The notes beneath the pieces were generated by a model. The model was not told the DNA's origin, did not search any database, and saw nothing but the letters and a program-made list of their open reading frames with translations. A program made the translations under genes and the position numbers. Positions 8,066-16,871 of a stretch of 32,816 nt of DNA are shown here, piece after piece (positions within the stretch are counted from its first letter, which is position 1; each line of letters opens with the position of its first letter). The DNA is taken from NCBI RefSeq assembly GCF_039962115.1, contig NZ_JAMPKJ010000066.1, positions 1 through 32,816 of the forward strand, in the 5' to 3' direction. Source of the DNA: Funiculus sociatus GB2-C1 (lineage in GTDB: Bacteria > Cyanobacteriota > Cyanobacteriia > Cyanobacteriales > FACHB-T130).

Positions 8066-8126
8066 TAGTCAATAGTTTGTTGCTACTGGCATTCAGCCCG
8101 AATTATCCTAAATGATTCGTGAAGGC

Positions 8127-8161
8127 CAGATCCCCGACTTCTCTAAGAAGTCGGGGATCTG
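8127..8161. repeat. 35-bp palindromic repeat between convergent genes
   Basis: Perfect 16-base arms (CAGATCCCCGACTTCT and its complement) flank CTA. It lies 61 bases after phoH and 74 bases after the end of the minus-strand FHA-CHAT gene. This AGATCCCCGACTTCT hairpin type is widespread in cyanobacterial intergenic DNA to my knowledge. It could act as a bidirectional terminator, but no T-tract follows on either strand. Confidence 0.75.
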
Positions 8162-8235
8162 AAGTGCTGGCTCACAACTCAAATAGAATTGCTATACAAC
8201 TATTTTTAAGTGAACCGTATTGGGTCATAATCCGA

Positions 8236-11200
8236 TTACCAAGGGTTGCCAATCATCGTAAAAGCCGCCCAGTAGTAAGGATGGGTAAACTGTTGATTTG
8301 AGAAATTTCCCAGAGTCGGTGGTAGAGGTATTTTCCCATCAGGACTAAGCAATTGGTTTTCCTCTACACGTAACTCCCCTTTTAACATCGCTACCTGCAC
8401 CTGACGTAGCGCCTCCGCTTTGATTGGGGCTTTTTTTAATTCGTTGTAGAAGCCTGTCATTAATCCCAAAGTACCTTCATCGGACACATACCACAGACTT
8501 GCTAGCGCCGACTTCACTCCCGCCTGCACCGCCAACCCTGCAAAGCCCAACTCAGCTTCTTCATCCCCAATTGCCGTTCGACACGCACTCAGCACTAACA
8601 AATCCACTGGTGGGTTATTCCAGCCCATTTGTCCCAAACTATCCAATCTCAGCTGAGTGTCCCATAGCTGAATGTAAGAATTGCTAAGTGAGCCAGACTT
8701 AAATTCTGCATGGGTTGCCAGGTGTACAATCCCAAAAGGGCGTTCACCGCGTTGCGTCTTGAGATTACTTAGAGTAAAAGCTTCGTCTAGGAAAGATTTA
8801 CCACTCCAGCAAGGGCGATCGCTACTTTCTTTGCCTGTACAGGTGATGAACGACAACTCCGCAGGTACAGCAGGTAAAGCCGGTTTGTTCTGAAATTTCG
8901 CCGCCCCCATCGCCAGAACTTCCGTATCTTTGATATTTCGGTAACGGGTATCGGTTAAGCTGAGACTGGGCATCAGACCGACGCTGTAGCGTTCTACGAG
9001 AAATTTTTGACCATCGTGGAGAGCAGCTAGGGGTACAGAACGCAGCCCCATATCCGTGATGAATACTAGATTCTGGATGCCTCGTGCTTTTAAATCTGCT
9101 TCCAAGGGGGCTATTAGCCACTGATAAAGTTGCTGACCCAGAGGAAGGTATTTCTGACGACTGCTTTGTACGTTGCTTACTTCGGTGCTGAAGGCAAGAG
9201 CAGTTTTGAGGACTTGCGATCGCATAGCTGAAGGTATTTTCTTACGAATCGGTTCCCCCTGACCCGTCACCAGAATCAATTCCAGCTGATCTTGGGAATT
9301 TTGGATTGTAGAAACGTTGCATCTAACGCCTCTACAATTTTCCTCCTCGGATGCAACGTTTGCAGGCAAAAATACAATATATATCAGCGCTGGTTTTACG
9401 CCTGTTGCTGCTTCAATATTACGAACTGTCTTCTGGGCATCTTCCAGATTTTTGATCGAGGTATCCTCAATACCCATGTAATTTTCAAACTGGTTGGTAA
9501 AAGCCTTCTCCAAGGCAGAAATACTAGAATTATCTAAAACTGGGCTGAGGTTATCAATGCTGGCGGATAGGGTTGGTAATGGCTGAAGTTGGAAGTCGAG
9601 GAACGTTGTTGCCGCCCTTGCATCTGGTGTAAAAGTAAGGATCTTAATATCGCCCTGAGTGTACGCACCGGAAAAAGATTGCTGCGGCTTTATCGTATCA
9701 TTTCCACTGGTAATGGCCCCTGCTGTGCCGTTGACGCTGGCATCTCCGACGACAAAGGGAGTACCGACGAGTCCGCCAGCGTGTCGAATCGTGATGTCAC
9801 CATTCCCTGCACCACCAGCAGTGGAAATGCTGGCTTGTGTACCATTTTGATCTGTGAAGGAGTCAGTCGCCCGGAAAAATCGCCCTGTGGTGATATCAAC
9901 ATCGCCCCCCTTGCCTTGGGTGCCACCTTGGGAGTTAATTGAGACAACCTGGATGTCATTTTCCGGATCGAGGGTGACATCGCCACCGTCTCCCACAGTT
10001 GCACTAGAGTTTATCGCGCCAGTCTGAATGCGCGAACGTGCAGAGACAGTAACTTTCCCACCACTACTCAATCCTGAAGATGTTAGATTACCGCTTTGTA
10101 CGGCGTCTCTGGTGCTGGTGAGGGTAATTTTGCCGCCATCGCCTGAAGACGCACTAGAGTCTAGATTGCCAGTAATCACCTGGTTAAGAGCAGAAATGGT
10201 GATATCCCCGCCACGGGTTGTCCCTTTTGAAGTGAGATTTTCGGTTTCTACAGCACCGCGATCGCTGGTAAGCGTAATATTACCGCCAATTCCTGCTGTA
10301 CTGGAATCAAGGGAGCCTGTAAGAATATCTCCGGTGGCTTGAAAGTCAATTTCTCCGCCATTCGTAGCGCTACTAGAGTTAATAGTGCCTTGCTTAGTGT
10401 CAATGGTTGCGCCTGCAAGAGTGATTTTGCCGCCCTCCGTCTGTAGTGTACCGGAAATAGCGATCGCGCCCGGACTCTTCAGCTCAAAATTTCCGCCCCC
10501 AGTGGTAACAGAACTCGACAAATTCGCATTACTGGCATTCAGGATAAAATCTCCGCCACTGGTGTTGATACTGTTTGGTAGCAAAATATTGCTTGGTTTA
10601 ATATCATTTCCTACCACAGTATCTGCTCCCTGAGCGGTAATATTTCCAGTGAAATTTACCACCCCAAAAGTATCAATTGTCAAGGCACCGCCGCCAAGTC
10701 CGGCGATAGAACCAAAATTTAATTTGCCAGTGGTAATGTTGTTATTAGCAGAAAGCTTAATTTCGCCACCAGTGCCATTATCAGCATCAGCATCAAAATT
10801 TCCGCTGTTGATACTTCCCGTTTGGCTGCTGAGGGTAATATTACCCGCATTGCCAGAAACAACAGAGTAAGAAGATAGTTTATCTGTAGTAATGTCGCCA
10901 AAGGCTGAAAGCGCGATCGCTCCCCCATTTCCACCAGAAGCAGTTTTCAATTCTCCGGTTGTGTTAATTGCTCCCGCCGTGCTATTGACATTGATATTTC
11001 CTCCGGTGCCATTAACAGAGAAAGAGTCAACTTTTGCAGTGGTAATGTTGTTATTAGCAGCGAGTTCAATTTTCCCCCCATTGCCAGAAACGGAACTAGA
11101 ATTTAACGCGCCTTGAGTATTAATTGCTCCTTGAGTGCTAATGAGATTAATCTCACCTGCATTGCCAGCACCAGTAGCAGCCGAATTTAAGTTTGTTGTA

Positions 11201-14200
11201 GTAATATCGCTAGTTGCGGAAAGTTGGATTTTTCCCCCATTTCCTAAAACCGAACTTGAATTTAACTCGTCTTGGCTGTTGATTTGTCCTTGATTACTGA
11301 TAAAAATAATATCGCCTGCATTACCTGAAACAATAGCGGCAGAATTTACAGCACCAGAGGTAATGTCGCCAATGGCAGAAAGTTCAATTTTTCCCCCATC
11401 GCCAGTCAGACTGCTGGAATCTAAAGTAACTGCGTTAGTGTCAATTGTGTTCCCAGCAAGAGTAATATTACCGCCATCAGTATCTAAATTTTTTAAAATA
11501 TTCAGTTCTTCCGAACTCTTGATAAAAATCTCGCCGCCAGAGGTAGCTAAAGTCTCTGTAGATAAATTTAAGTTAACTTCTTTAGGCGCAGCAATATCGC
11601 CAATAGAGATATCTGCACCATTGTTATTTAGATCACCGTTAATGTTAACGATACCAGCAGTGTTGATATTCAAAGGGTTATCTACACTACTAGACAAATT
11701 GGAACCGAAGGTAATAGCGTCTGTAGTGATGTCACCTGTGTTGGAAAAAAGTGCGATCGCGCCTGCATTTCCCCCAGTACCAGTAGCCTTAACATAAGCT
11801 TGTACAAGATTGGTGGTTATATTACCATTAGTAGCATTCAGCGTAATATTACCAGCATTCCCCGCATTTCCAGAAGCAGTTTCAGCATTAGTTTGCAAAG
11901 CGTTTTTTATATTAATATCGCCATTAGTAGTTGTAAGAATTGCATCACCACCATTCCCAGCATTGCCAGTACCAGCAACGCGAGAAGCACTTTGCAGCAA
12001 CCCATTTACGGTAATACCATTAGCAGCATTGAGAATGACAGCAGCACCATTACCAGCATTGCCCGAACCAGAAGAAATACTAGAGTAGGATCTAAGATTA
12101 GTGGTAGTAATGCTACCATTATTTGCTGTTAGTTGAATTTTTCCAGCATTACCAGCGGTTCCCGCATTAACTTCTGCTCTGGAGAACATATCTCCTGTGG
12201 TAATATTGCCATTACTGGTTGTAAAAGTAATGTCTCCTGCTGTTCCCCCTCCTTGAGTGCTAGATTCTACAAAGTTAGCATTAATACCGTTAGCAGCAGT
12301 GAGAGCGATCGCGCCTGCATTGCCACTAACAGAGTTAGACAATAATTGCAGAGAATCGATACTTCCCTGCGTACTTGTCACCTTAATTTCACCGCCAGTA
12401 CCAGCTGTAGAAGCTGAGTTTAGTTGAGCAATAGTAATATCATTTTGTGCAGATACATCAATCTTGCCAGCTAACCCTGTGGAAGTGCTGGATACCAGCG
12501 AACCACCACTACTCATCAAAATGCTGCCATTGCTACTGTTAACGGTAATATCTCCCCCATTAACAGGTGCATTCGCCAGAATTTGGTTTGTATTTATATC
12601 AATATCGCCAGCAGCTTGTAGAGTAATATCACCTCCGTTACCAGTTCCTAAATTACCAGATGCTTGAATAAAACCTCCGAGTTGAATGCCCCCTCCGCTA
12701 GTAATGCGAACTTCCCCACCGGTCGCACCGGACAGCGAACGGGAATCAATGGTATTTGTAAGAACGTTGCCAGCCGCTTGAATAGTAACTACACCGCCAT
12801 TCGCGCTGACCGACGAAGAGGAAGAATTTATAACGCCAGTATTAACAGTACCGTTTGTAGAATTGATGGTAATTTCTCCGCCAGCACCATTGCTACTGCT
12901 TGACTGAAGAATAGCTGAACTGGTATCAATAGAGCCGTTGACACTGTTAAGGCGAATAACTCCGCCTCCTATAGCTGAAGAAGTGAAAATATTTTGAGTG
13001 ACAATTATATCTTTTCCAGCACTCAAATCTATAGAACCACCTGCTGTGCTAATACCTCTGTTGATGCGAATATCTCTACCTGCTTGAAAAGTAATTGACT
13101 CACCTAATGTTTGATTGGTAAACACTATCGGTGAAGTAAAAGGTTGCACGATAATATCGCGTTGTGCTTGCAGAAAAATATTGCCAGTCAGAGCAGTTAG
13201 GGCCGTATCATCAATTTGGAAATCAGTAACACCACCATCAATAAAAACAATTTGGCTGTCCGCTACTTCGGCATTATTATCAGGGTTTGAGTCATCAGGC
13301 TCAATAATAATATCTCTGGGATCGAGGAGTATTGTCCCATCTTTGCCCTTAATTGCAGAGACATTCACCCCACCGTTAAAATCTAGAAACTCTTTACCAG
13401 AGACTTCAACAAAGCCACCGTCACCAAAGTTAGCACCGCCACGAGCGCTGATATTGCCATAAAATCTAGTAACGTTATCAGACCATACAATAACGCGCCC
13501 ACCATTACCATTGTTGTCAGCGTTGGCATTAATCAGCGAGTCGCGACTGACGTAAGTTCCAGAGGCATTCGGTACTGTACCTTTACCCTGATAATCGCCG
13601 CCAATTAGCACATTTCCGCCGCCATTAGTTCCAGAGGCGTTGATATTGGCACCAATTAACCCTACCTTGTCGCCCAAAACTTGTATTGTGCCACCAGTTG
13701 CACCAGATACATTTATAGTGCCAGATGCGATCGCTATCCCCCCTGCTTCTGGCACTTGAACGCCAGAACCCGTCAGCCGCACTTCTCCATTACTATTAAC
13801 CGTCAATCCCGTAGCATTCCCTAAACCAGAACCCGTCAGCAGCTGGGGTAAAGATAAAGGATTAGGATTCCCTGCCCCTAACCCCCCGTCCCCAGCCCCC
13901 ACCTCCAAACTCAGCAGATGTCCAGCTTGAGAGAGGCGCACCATATTTTCACCAGGCACCCCGGCTACGGTGATATTACCTCCCGGTGCCGACAACTGCC
14001 CGGTATTAACTACAGTGCCGCCTAATAAAGTTAAACTCTGTCCTGAATTAACACCCAATTGACCTGCATTGACAATTGCTCCCGGCTGTGAAACCGAAAA
14101 AGCAAAGGTGCTGGGTGTCCCGACTAAAGCAGCGTAGTTATTCGCCCCAACAGCCTTAAACCAATTGTCACCAAAACCAATACCAGTGGCGGTGATAGCG

Positions 14201-14799
14201 GTAAAAGATGCAGGCACGTTTAGCTGGGCATTGGCACCAAAAACTATGCCTGCTGGGTTCATCAGGAATAAGTTGGAGTTGCCGCCAGTAACTTGAATAA
14301 GACCATTAATAATCGAAGGATTGCCGCCGCTGACACGCCCCAAGATATTTTGAATAGATGGATGAGAGAGAAAATTGGCAATGTGGTTTTGACTCAGACC
14401 GAATTGGGTGAAACTGTGGAAGAGGTTCGCCCCATCCTGGGAGAGAGTGCCGCCAGTAATGTCGAAGCGAACCGAAGGTTCTCCTAAAAGGACATCGCCA
14501 TTGGGTGTACTAACTGTGCCTGTCCCGTCTGTAGCTGGGATAATAGACTGGGCCTGTGCTGATATTGGTAACAGCATTCCTAGTAGCAGGGCGGGTATTG
14601 CCCACCGAATGCGATCGCCTTCAGCATTCTTCTCATTCCCTGTCAAAAACTGGAAATGGGACAAGAGAGGCTTTGGCTCCTTTTGTTGAGAATGATGCAA
14701 AATGTTAGTATTGCTTTTTGTCTTGGTGTGTGCATTAACCATATAGATCAGATTTTCCCTAAATGATTTTGTATGCTTAAACACGAGGACAAATTTCAT
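8236..14799 (-). CDS. Two-partner-secretion adhesin with C-terminal CHAT caspase-like domain
   Basis: The 2187-residue product has three parts. (1) A signal peptide at about 66-85 (IPALLLGMLLPISAQAQ) is followed by a TPS/filamentous haemagglutinin domain (about 90-350) with LMNPAGIVFGANAQLNVPASF, the usual NPxGIxFG motif; TPS proteins cross the outer membrane through a TpsB pore. (2) A long Gly/Ser/Asn/Thr-rich stretch (to about 1790) is built from GNGGxIxLSAxxDITTxxLxS units, a right-handed beta-helix. (3) A CHAT domain (about 1830-2187) has GIVHLATHAEF (His2030) and LLVLSACRTAIG (Cys2073), the expected caspase-like dyad, ending HPYYWAAFTMIGNPW. The first 65 residues are unusually long before the signal; ATG 14742 (residue 20) is an alternative start. 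No TpsB gene is in the window. Domain calls are strong; protease activity and cell-surface location are inferred. Confidence 0.93.
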   Translation of the reverse strand: MKFVLVFKHTKSFRENLIYMVNAHTKTKSNTNILHHSQQKEPKPLLSHFQFLTGNEKNAEGDRIRWAIPALLLGMLLPISAQAQSIIPATDGTGTVSTPNGDVLLGEPSVRFDITGGTLSQDGANLFHSFTQFGLSQNHIANFLSHPSIQNILGRVSGGNPSIINGLIQVTGGNSNLFLMNPAGIVFGANAQLNVPASFTAITATGIGFGDNWFKAVGANNYAALVGTPSTFAFSVSQPGAIVNAGQLGVNSGQSLTLLGGTVVNTGQLSAPGGNITVAGVPGENMVRLSQAGHLLSLEVGAGDGGLGAGNPNPLSLPQLLTGSGLGNATGLTVNSNGEVRLTGSGVQVPEAGGIAIASGTINVSGATGGTIQVLGDKVGLIGANINASGTNGGGNVLIGGDYQGKGTVPNASGTYVSRDSLINANADNNGNGGRVIVWSDNVTRFYGNISARGGANFGDGGFVEVSGKEFLDFNGGVNVSAIKGKDGTILLDPRDIIIEPDDSNPDNNAEVADSQIVFIDGGVTDFQIDDTALTALTGNIFLQAQRDIIVQPFTSPIVFTNQTLGESITFQAGRDIRINRGISTAGGSIDLSAGKDIIVTQNIFTSSAIGGGVIRLNSVNGSIDTSSAILQSSSSNGAGGEITINSTNGTVNTGVINSSSSSVSANGGVVTIQAAGNVLTNTIDSRSLSGATGGEVRITSGGGIQLGGFIQASGNLGTGNGGDITLQAAGDIDINTNQILANAPVNGGDITVNSSNGSILMSSGGSLVSSTSTGLAGKIDVSAQNDITIAQLNSASTAGTGGEIKVTSTQGSIDSLQLLSNSVSGNAGAIALTAANGINANFVESSTQGGGTAGDITFTTSNGNITTGDMFSRAEVNAGTAGNAGKIQLTANNGSITTTNLRSYSSISSGSGNAGNGAAVILNAANGITVNGLLQSASRVAGTGNAGNGGDAILTTTNGDINIKNALQTNAETASGNAGNAGNITLNATNGNITTNLVQAYVKATGTGGNAGAIALFSNTGDITTDAITFGSNLSSSVDNPLNINTAGIVNINGDLNNNGADISIGDIAAPKEVNLNLSTETLATSGGEIFIKSSEELNILKNLDTDGGNITLAGNTIDTNAVTLDSSSLTGDGGKIELSAIGDITSGAVNSAAIVSGNAGDIIFISNQGQINSQDELNSSSVLGNGGKIQLSATSDITTTNLNSAATGAGNAGEINLISTQGAINTQGALNSSSVSGNGGKIELAANNNITTAKVDSFSVNGTGGNINVNSTAGAINTTGELKTASGGNGGAIALSAFGDITTDKLSSYSVVSGNAGNITLSSQTGSINSGNFDADADNGTGGEIKLSANNNITTGKLNFGSIAGLGGGALTIDTFGVVNFTGNITAQGADTVVGNDIKPSNILLPNSINTSGGDFILNASNANLSSSVTTGGGNFELKSPGAIAISGTLQTEGGKITLAGATIDTKQGTINSSSATNGGEIDFQATGDILTGSLDSSTAGIGGNITLTSDRGAVETENLTSKGTTRGGDITISALNQVITGNLDSSASSGDGGKITLTSTRDAVQSGNLTSSGLSSGGKVTVSARSRIQTGAINSSATVGDGGDVTLDPENDIQVVSINSQGGTQGKGGDVDITTGRFFRATDSFTDQNGTQASISTAGGAGNGDITIRHAGGLVGTPFVVGDASVNGTAGAITSGNDTIKPQQSFSGAYTQGDIKILTFTPDARAATTFLDFQLQPLPTLSASIDNLSPVLDNSSISALEKAFTNQFENYMGIEDTSIKNLEDAQKTVRNIEAATGVKPALIYIVFLPANVASEEENCRGVRCNVSTIQNSQDQLELILVTGQGEPIRKKIPSAMRSQVLKTALAFSTEVSNVQSSRQKYLPLGQQLYQWLIAPLEADLKARGIQNLVFITDMGLRSVPLAALHDGQKFLVERYSVGLMPSLSLTDTRYRNIKDTEVLAMGAAKFQNKPALPAVPAELSFITCTGKESSDRPCWSGKSFLDEAFTLSNLKTQRGERPFGIVHLATHAEFKSGSLSNSYIQLWDTQLRLDSLGQMGWNNPPVDLLVLSACRTAIGDEEAELGFAGLAVQAGVKSALASLWYVSDEGTLGLMTGFYNELKKAPIKAEALRQVQVAMLKGELRVEENQLLSPDGKIPLPPTLGNFSNQQFTHPYYWAAFTMIGNPW
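9990..12960 (-). repeat. Imperfect coding repeats of the beta-helix region
   Basis: Within the FHA-CHAT gene, units of about 23-27 residues (roughly 70-80 bases) repeat many times with alternating signatures: GNGGKIQLSATSDITT-type units and GNAGEINLISTQGAIN-type units. Recurrent plus-strand words include GTAATATT, CCGCCA and CCCCCATTTCC. Boundaries are approximate. The units have diverged enough that most are not DNA-identical. Confidence 0.7.
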
Positions 14800-14872
14800 T
14801 TGTCTTTAATGAATGTTTTCCCTGGAATTACCAGGAATCCGCAGATAGACTGACACTCTGTCTTTAGCAGAT

Positions 14873-14890
14873 TCTTAAGAAAACTTAAGA
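14873..14890. promoter_or_regulatory. Candidate operator: perfect inverted repeat in divergent gap
   Basis: TCTTAAG-AAAA-CTTAAGA lies in the 120-base gap between the FHA-CHAT gene (minus) and the ChuX-like gene (plus), 30 bases before the latter's ATG. A second small palindrome, CCTGG-AATTA-CCAGG, lies at 14821-14835. Symmetric sites in a divergent promoter region are plausible regulator targets, but no regulator is known. Confidence 0.3.
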
Positions 14891-14919
14891 GTGTTCTCTA
14901 CCTTCTTATACGTGAGACA

Positions 14920-15327
14920 ATGACTGCCACCCTGAAAGAATTTTTAGAAGCTTGCAACACTCTCTTGACGTTGCGTTTAATCGTGACTAGCAGCGCTGCT
15001 GTTTTGGAAGTACGGGGAACAATCCAAAAGCTTTTCTATGCAGATTTGCCTAAAGGCAAGTATGCCAATATGCACGCAGATTTATTCGAGTTTCACCTGA
15101 ATATGGATGCCATCAAGCGGGTGAAATTTGAAACAGGTGAAGCAAAAAGAGGGAACTTTACTACCTACGCGATTCGCTTTTTAGATGAGAAAGAGGAAAC
15201 AGCATTGAGTGCGTTTCTACAGTGGGGCAAACCGGGAGAATACGAACCGGGGCAAGTAGAAGCATGGGAGGCACTAAGAGAAAAATACGGAGAAATTTGG
15301 GAACCAGCACCACTTGATGCTGTTTAA
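14920..15327 (+). CDS. ChuX/HutX-like small protein
   Basis: The 135-residue cytosolic protein begins MTATLKEFLEACNTLLTLRLI. The segment FEFHLNMDAIKRVKFETG followed by YAIRFLDEKEE resembles the LHLDLxxIxxIxF and later strand of ChuX/HutX/HugX heme-utilisation proteins, which bind or hand over heme. The C-terminus is a WGKPGEYEPGQVEAWEALREKYGEIW motif region that I associate with cyanobacterial members. It has no signal peptide. No heme transporter or heme oxygenase gene is adjacent. It is transcribed divergently from the FHA-CHAT gene. Similarity is judged by eye on a short segment, so the family call is moderate and a heme role is only possible. Confidence 0.55.
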   Translation: MTATLKEFLEACNTLLTLRLIVTSSAAVLEVRGTIQKLFYADLPKGKYANMHADLFEFHLNMDAIKRVKFETGEAKRGNFTTYAIRFLDEKEETALSAFLQWGKPGEYEPGQVEAWEALREKYGEIWEPAPLDAV

Positions 15328-15329
15328 AA

Positions 15330-15374
15330 GTTAGCTAATGGCTAATTGTTTGTTGCCATTCGCCATTAGCTAAC
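15330..15374. repeat. Inverted repeat of TAGCTAATGGC type
   Basis: Arms GTTAGCTAATGGC and GCCATTAGCTAAC (13 bp, perfect) enclose a 19-base loop directly after the ChuX-like stop. Related hairpins occur at 22764-22813 and 29146-29257. Confidence 0.75.
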
Positions 15375-15409
15375 GATAAATTTAACCTGACAATTAAATC
15401 TGCTCTACC

Positions 15410-16183
15410 GTGATATTACGAGTCTTTTGGAGTTGCTTCCTAGTTCTGGTGTTGCTGCTGTGGGGGGGCGAGGCACAGGCGGGAGTCTTAGCTGAACGTT
15501 TGGCACATTCCCACTGGGAAGGTAAGCCACCTGTCGCTGCTGCTGAGGGCGATTTAGTTTATCCTGACTGGATGGTAGGCACCTGGAAGGTCACGAGTAC
15601 GTTAGTAGATTTAGTGGCACCCTTAGCACCAGAGATTCTAACACCAGGTTTTGAAAGTAATCGTCGCTATCTTAACCAACCTGTAAGTTTCTATGTGCGA
15701 TTTAAACCAATTATTCACACCAGTGAAGGATTGTCAAGATTTTTTTTAAATCCCAAAAATAGCTTTAAAATTCCTCAAGTGGTTGCAGACCGGGCATTCA
15801 ATGGGTTGAATATTGGTAGGGCATATTTGGGCGATCGCGCTATTCTATCAGTCAAAGTTGATCCCCATTCTCCCAATCGTCAGATTACCTCGTTGAGAGG
15901 CAATCGCCAGCTTGTCTCAATTGTCACTGGTTGCGGCACCGAGAGACCAGCGCCCGATAAATTCATTGCCACAGAACTTCAAGAGCAAATCTTTCGCGGC
16001 ATACCCAGCCCTTATTTCAACACGGTTGAAACGACAACAGCTTATCATCGGCTTGAGTCATCTATTGAAGCCGATCAGGTGACAGCTGTTTATCTTTCAC
16101 CTCAAGACGCTGATTATTTTAAAGCTCTTGAGCGACCAGTAGCACTTTACCGCTATCGGCTGGAATTAGAAAAGTCTCCCTGA
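15410..16183 (+). CDS. Secreted or lumenal conserved protein (DUF6816-like)
   Basis: The 257-residue protein starts with GTG at 15410 and carries a signal peptide at 1-24 (FLVLVLLLWGGEAQA, likely cleaved after AQA). The mature part opens with YPDWMVGTWKVTSTLVDLVAPLAP, a lipocalin-like first-strand pattern (GxW), and continues with YVRFKPI, VADRAFNGLNIGRAYLG and a YHRLE/YRLELEKSP end. I associate this with a family shared by cyanobacteria and plant chloroplasts, likely DUF6816, but that is from memory. A beta-barrel ligand-binding fold in the thylakoid lumen or periplasm is plausible. The GTG is the only start that includes the whole signal peptide; no Shine-Dalgarno is visible. Confidence 0.65.
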   Translation: MILRVFWSCFLVLVLLLWGGEAQAGVLAERLAHSHWEGKPPVAAAEGDLVYPDWMVGTWKVTSTLVDLVAPLAPEILTPGFESNRRYLNQPVSFYVRFKPIIHTSEGLSRFFLNPKNSFKIPQVVADRAFNGLNIGRAYLGDRAILSVKVDPHSPNRQITSLRGNRQLVSIVTGCGTERPAPDKFIATELQEQIFRGIPSPYFNTVETTTAYHRLESSIEADQVTAVYLSPQDADYFKALERPVALYRYRLELEKSP

Positions 16184-16217
16184 CGGTTGTATAGCGGTTC
16201 TAGTTTTTTGGCGGTAG

Positions 16218-16238
16218 GGACATGGCAATGCCATGCCC
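16218..16238. repeat. Dispersed palindrome GGACATGGCA-A-TGCCATGCCC, copy 2
   Basis: It differs from the copy at 2502-2522 by one base in the right arm (T to C). It lies 35 bases after the preceding stop codon in the gap between convergent genes. Confidence 0.7.
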
Positions 16239-16270
16239 CACAAAATAGTGAGAACCCCTAAACTGCCCTA

Positions 16271-16308
16271 ACAAAATAAAAAACCGTGGGAGTTGAGGTT
16301 CCACGGTT
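16271..16308 (-). terminator. Intrinsic terminator of the SRPBCC gene
   Basis: Read on the minus strand, an 8-bp perfect stem (AACCGTGG/CCACGGTT, 16282-16308) with an 11-base loop is followed at once by TTTTATTTTGT. It lies about 130 bases past the SRPBCC stop at 16437. Stem, loop and U-tract are all as expected. Confidence 0.65.
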
Positions 16309-16436
16309 CTGAAGGAGTCTTATCTTAAAGTCATCATATAGGCACCAATTTCTAGAACAGTGCTGGTAACATTTTTTGAAACCAACTCGAATTGCGTGCA
16401 GTTAATTGCTCCCAATCCCTTCCTGGTCAATCTCGA

Positions 16437-16871
16437 TCACATCTGCTCTACATACCGCTTCAACTCCCGCGCCATCCGCTTGATCCCCTGCTGTTCATCT
16501 TCCCGAATGAAGGGCAAAAACACCTTCGTCAGCAGCCCTGAGAAATTGTCCCGGTGAACGTATTTAGTCCGCCCAACACCAATCTCTTGCAACTCGAAAA
16601 TATACTCATTCTGAAAACCGGGAATAGAAGAAACCCAAGCCAAGCACGTCCCAGACTGTACTAAAGTAACCGTAGGCTGAAACTCTGTCTCCTCCTCACC
16701 TGGATACCGCCGCAAAGAGAGGAAAACTTCTTGCCCCTGCTTAAATGGCGCATTAGGGTCTAAGTCAAATAAGAAGGTGTTCCATTTATGCCACTGCTGT
16801 TTTTGGAATAAAACTTGCCAAACTTTAGCTTTTGGAGCATTGATTTCAATTTCGGCATAGAAACTCGCCAT
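16437..16871 (-). CDS. SRPBCC-fold (START/Bet v1-like) protein
   Basis: The 144-residue protein opens MASFYAEIEINAPKAKVWQVLFQKQQWHKWN, the classic first strand and helices of polyketide-cyclase/START-like SRPBCC domains, which form a hydrophobic ligand cavity. The last helix is DEQQGIKRMARELKRYVEQM. An ATG 40 codons upstream (16991) is possible, but those residues are not SRPBCC-like, so I start at 16871. It is convergent with the DUF6816-like gene and divergent from the malic enzyme gene. Many such proteins are annotated as polyketide cyclase/dehydrase without evidence; no ligand can be inferred. Confidence 0.82.
   Translation of the reverse strand: MASFYAEIEINAPKAKVWQVLFQKQQWHKWNTFLFDLDPNAPFKQGQEVFLSLRRYPGEEETEFQPTVTLVQSGTCLAWVSSIPGFQNEYIFELQEIGVGRTKYVHRDNFSGLLTKVFLPFIREDEQQGIKRMARELKRYVEQM

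Noticed and set aside
9589-13462. Several plus-strand open frames of 70-144 codons opposite the FHA-CHAT gene
   Set aside because: They are antisense shadows of the beta-helix repeats, rich in Pro, Val, Ser and Ile from the repeated GGN codons on the other strand.
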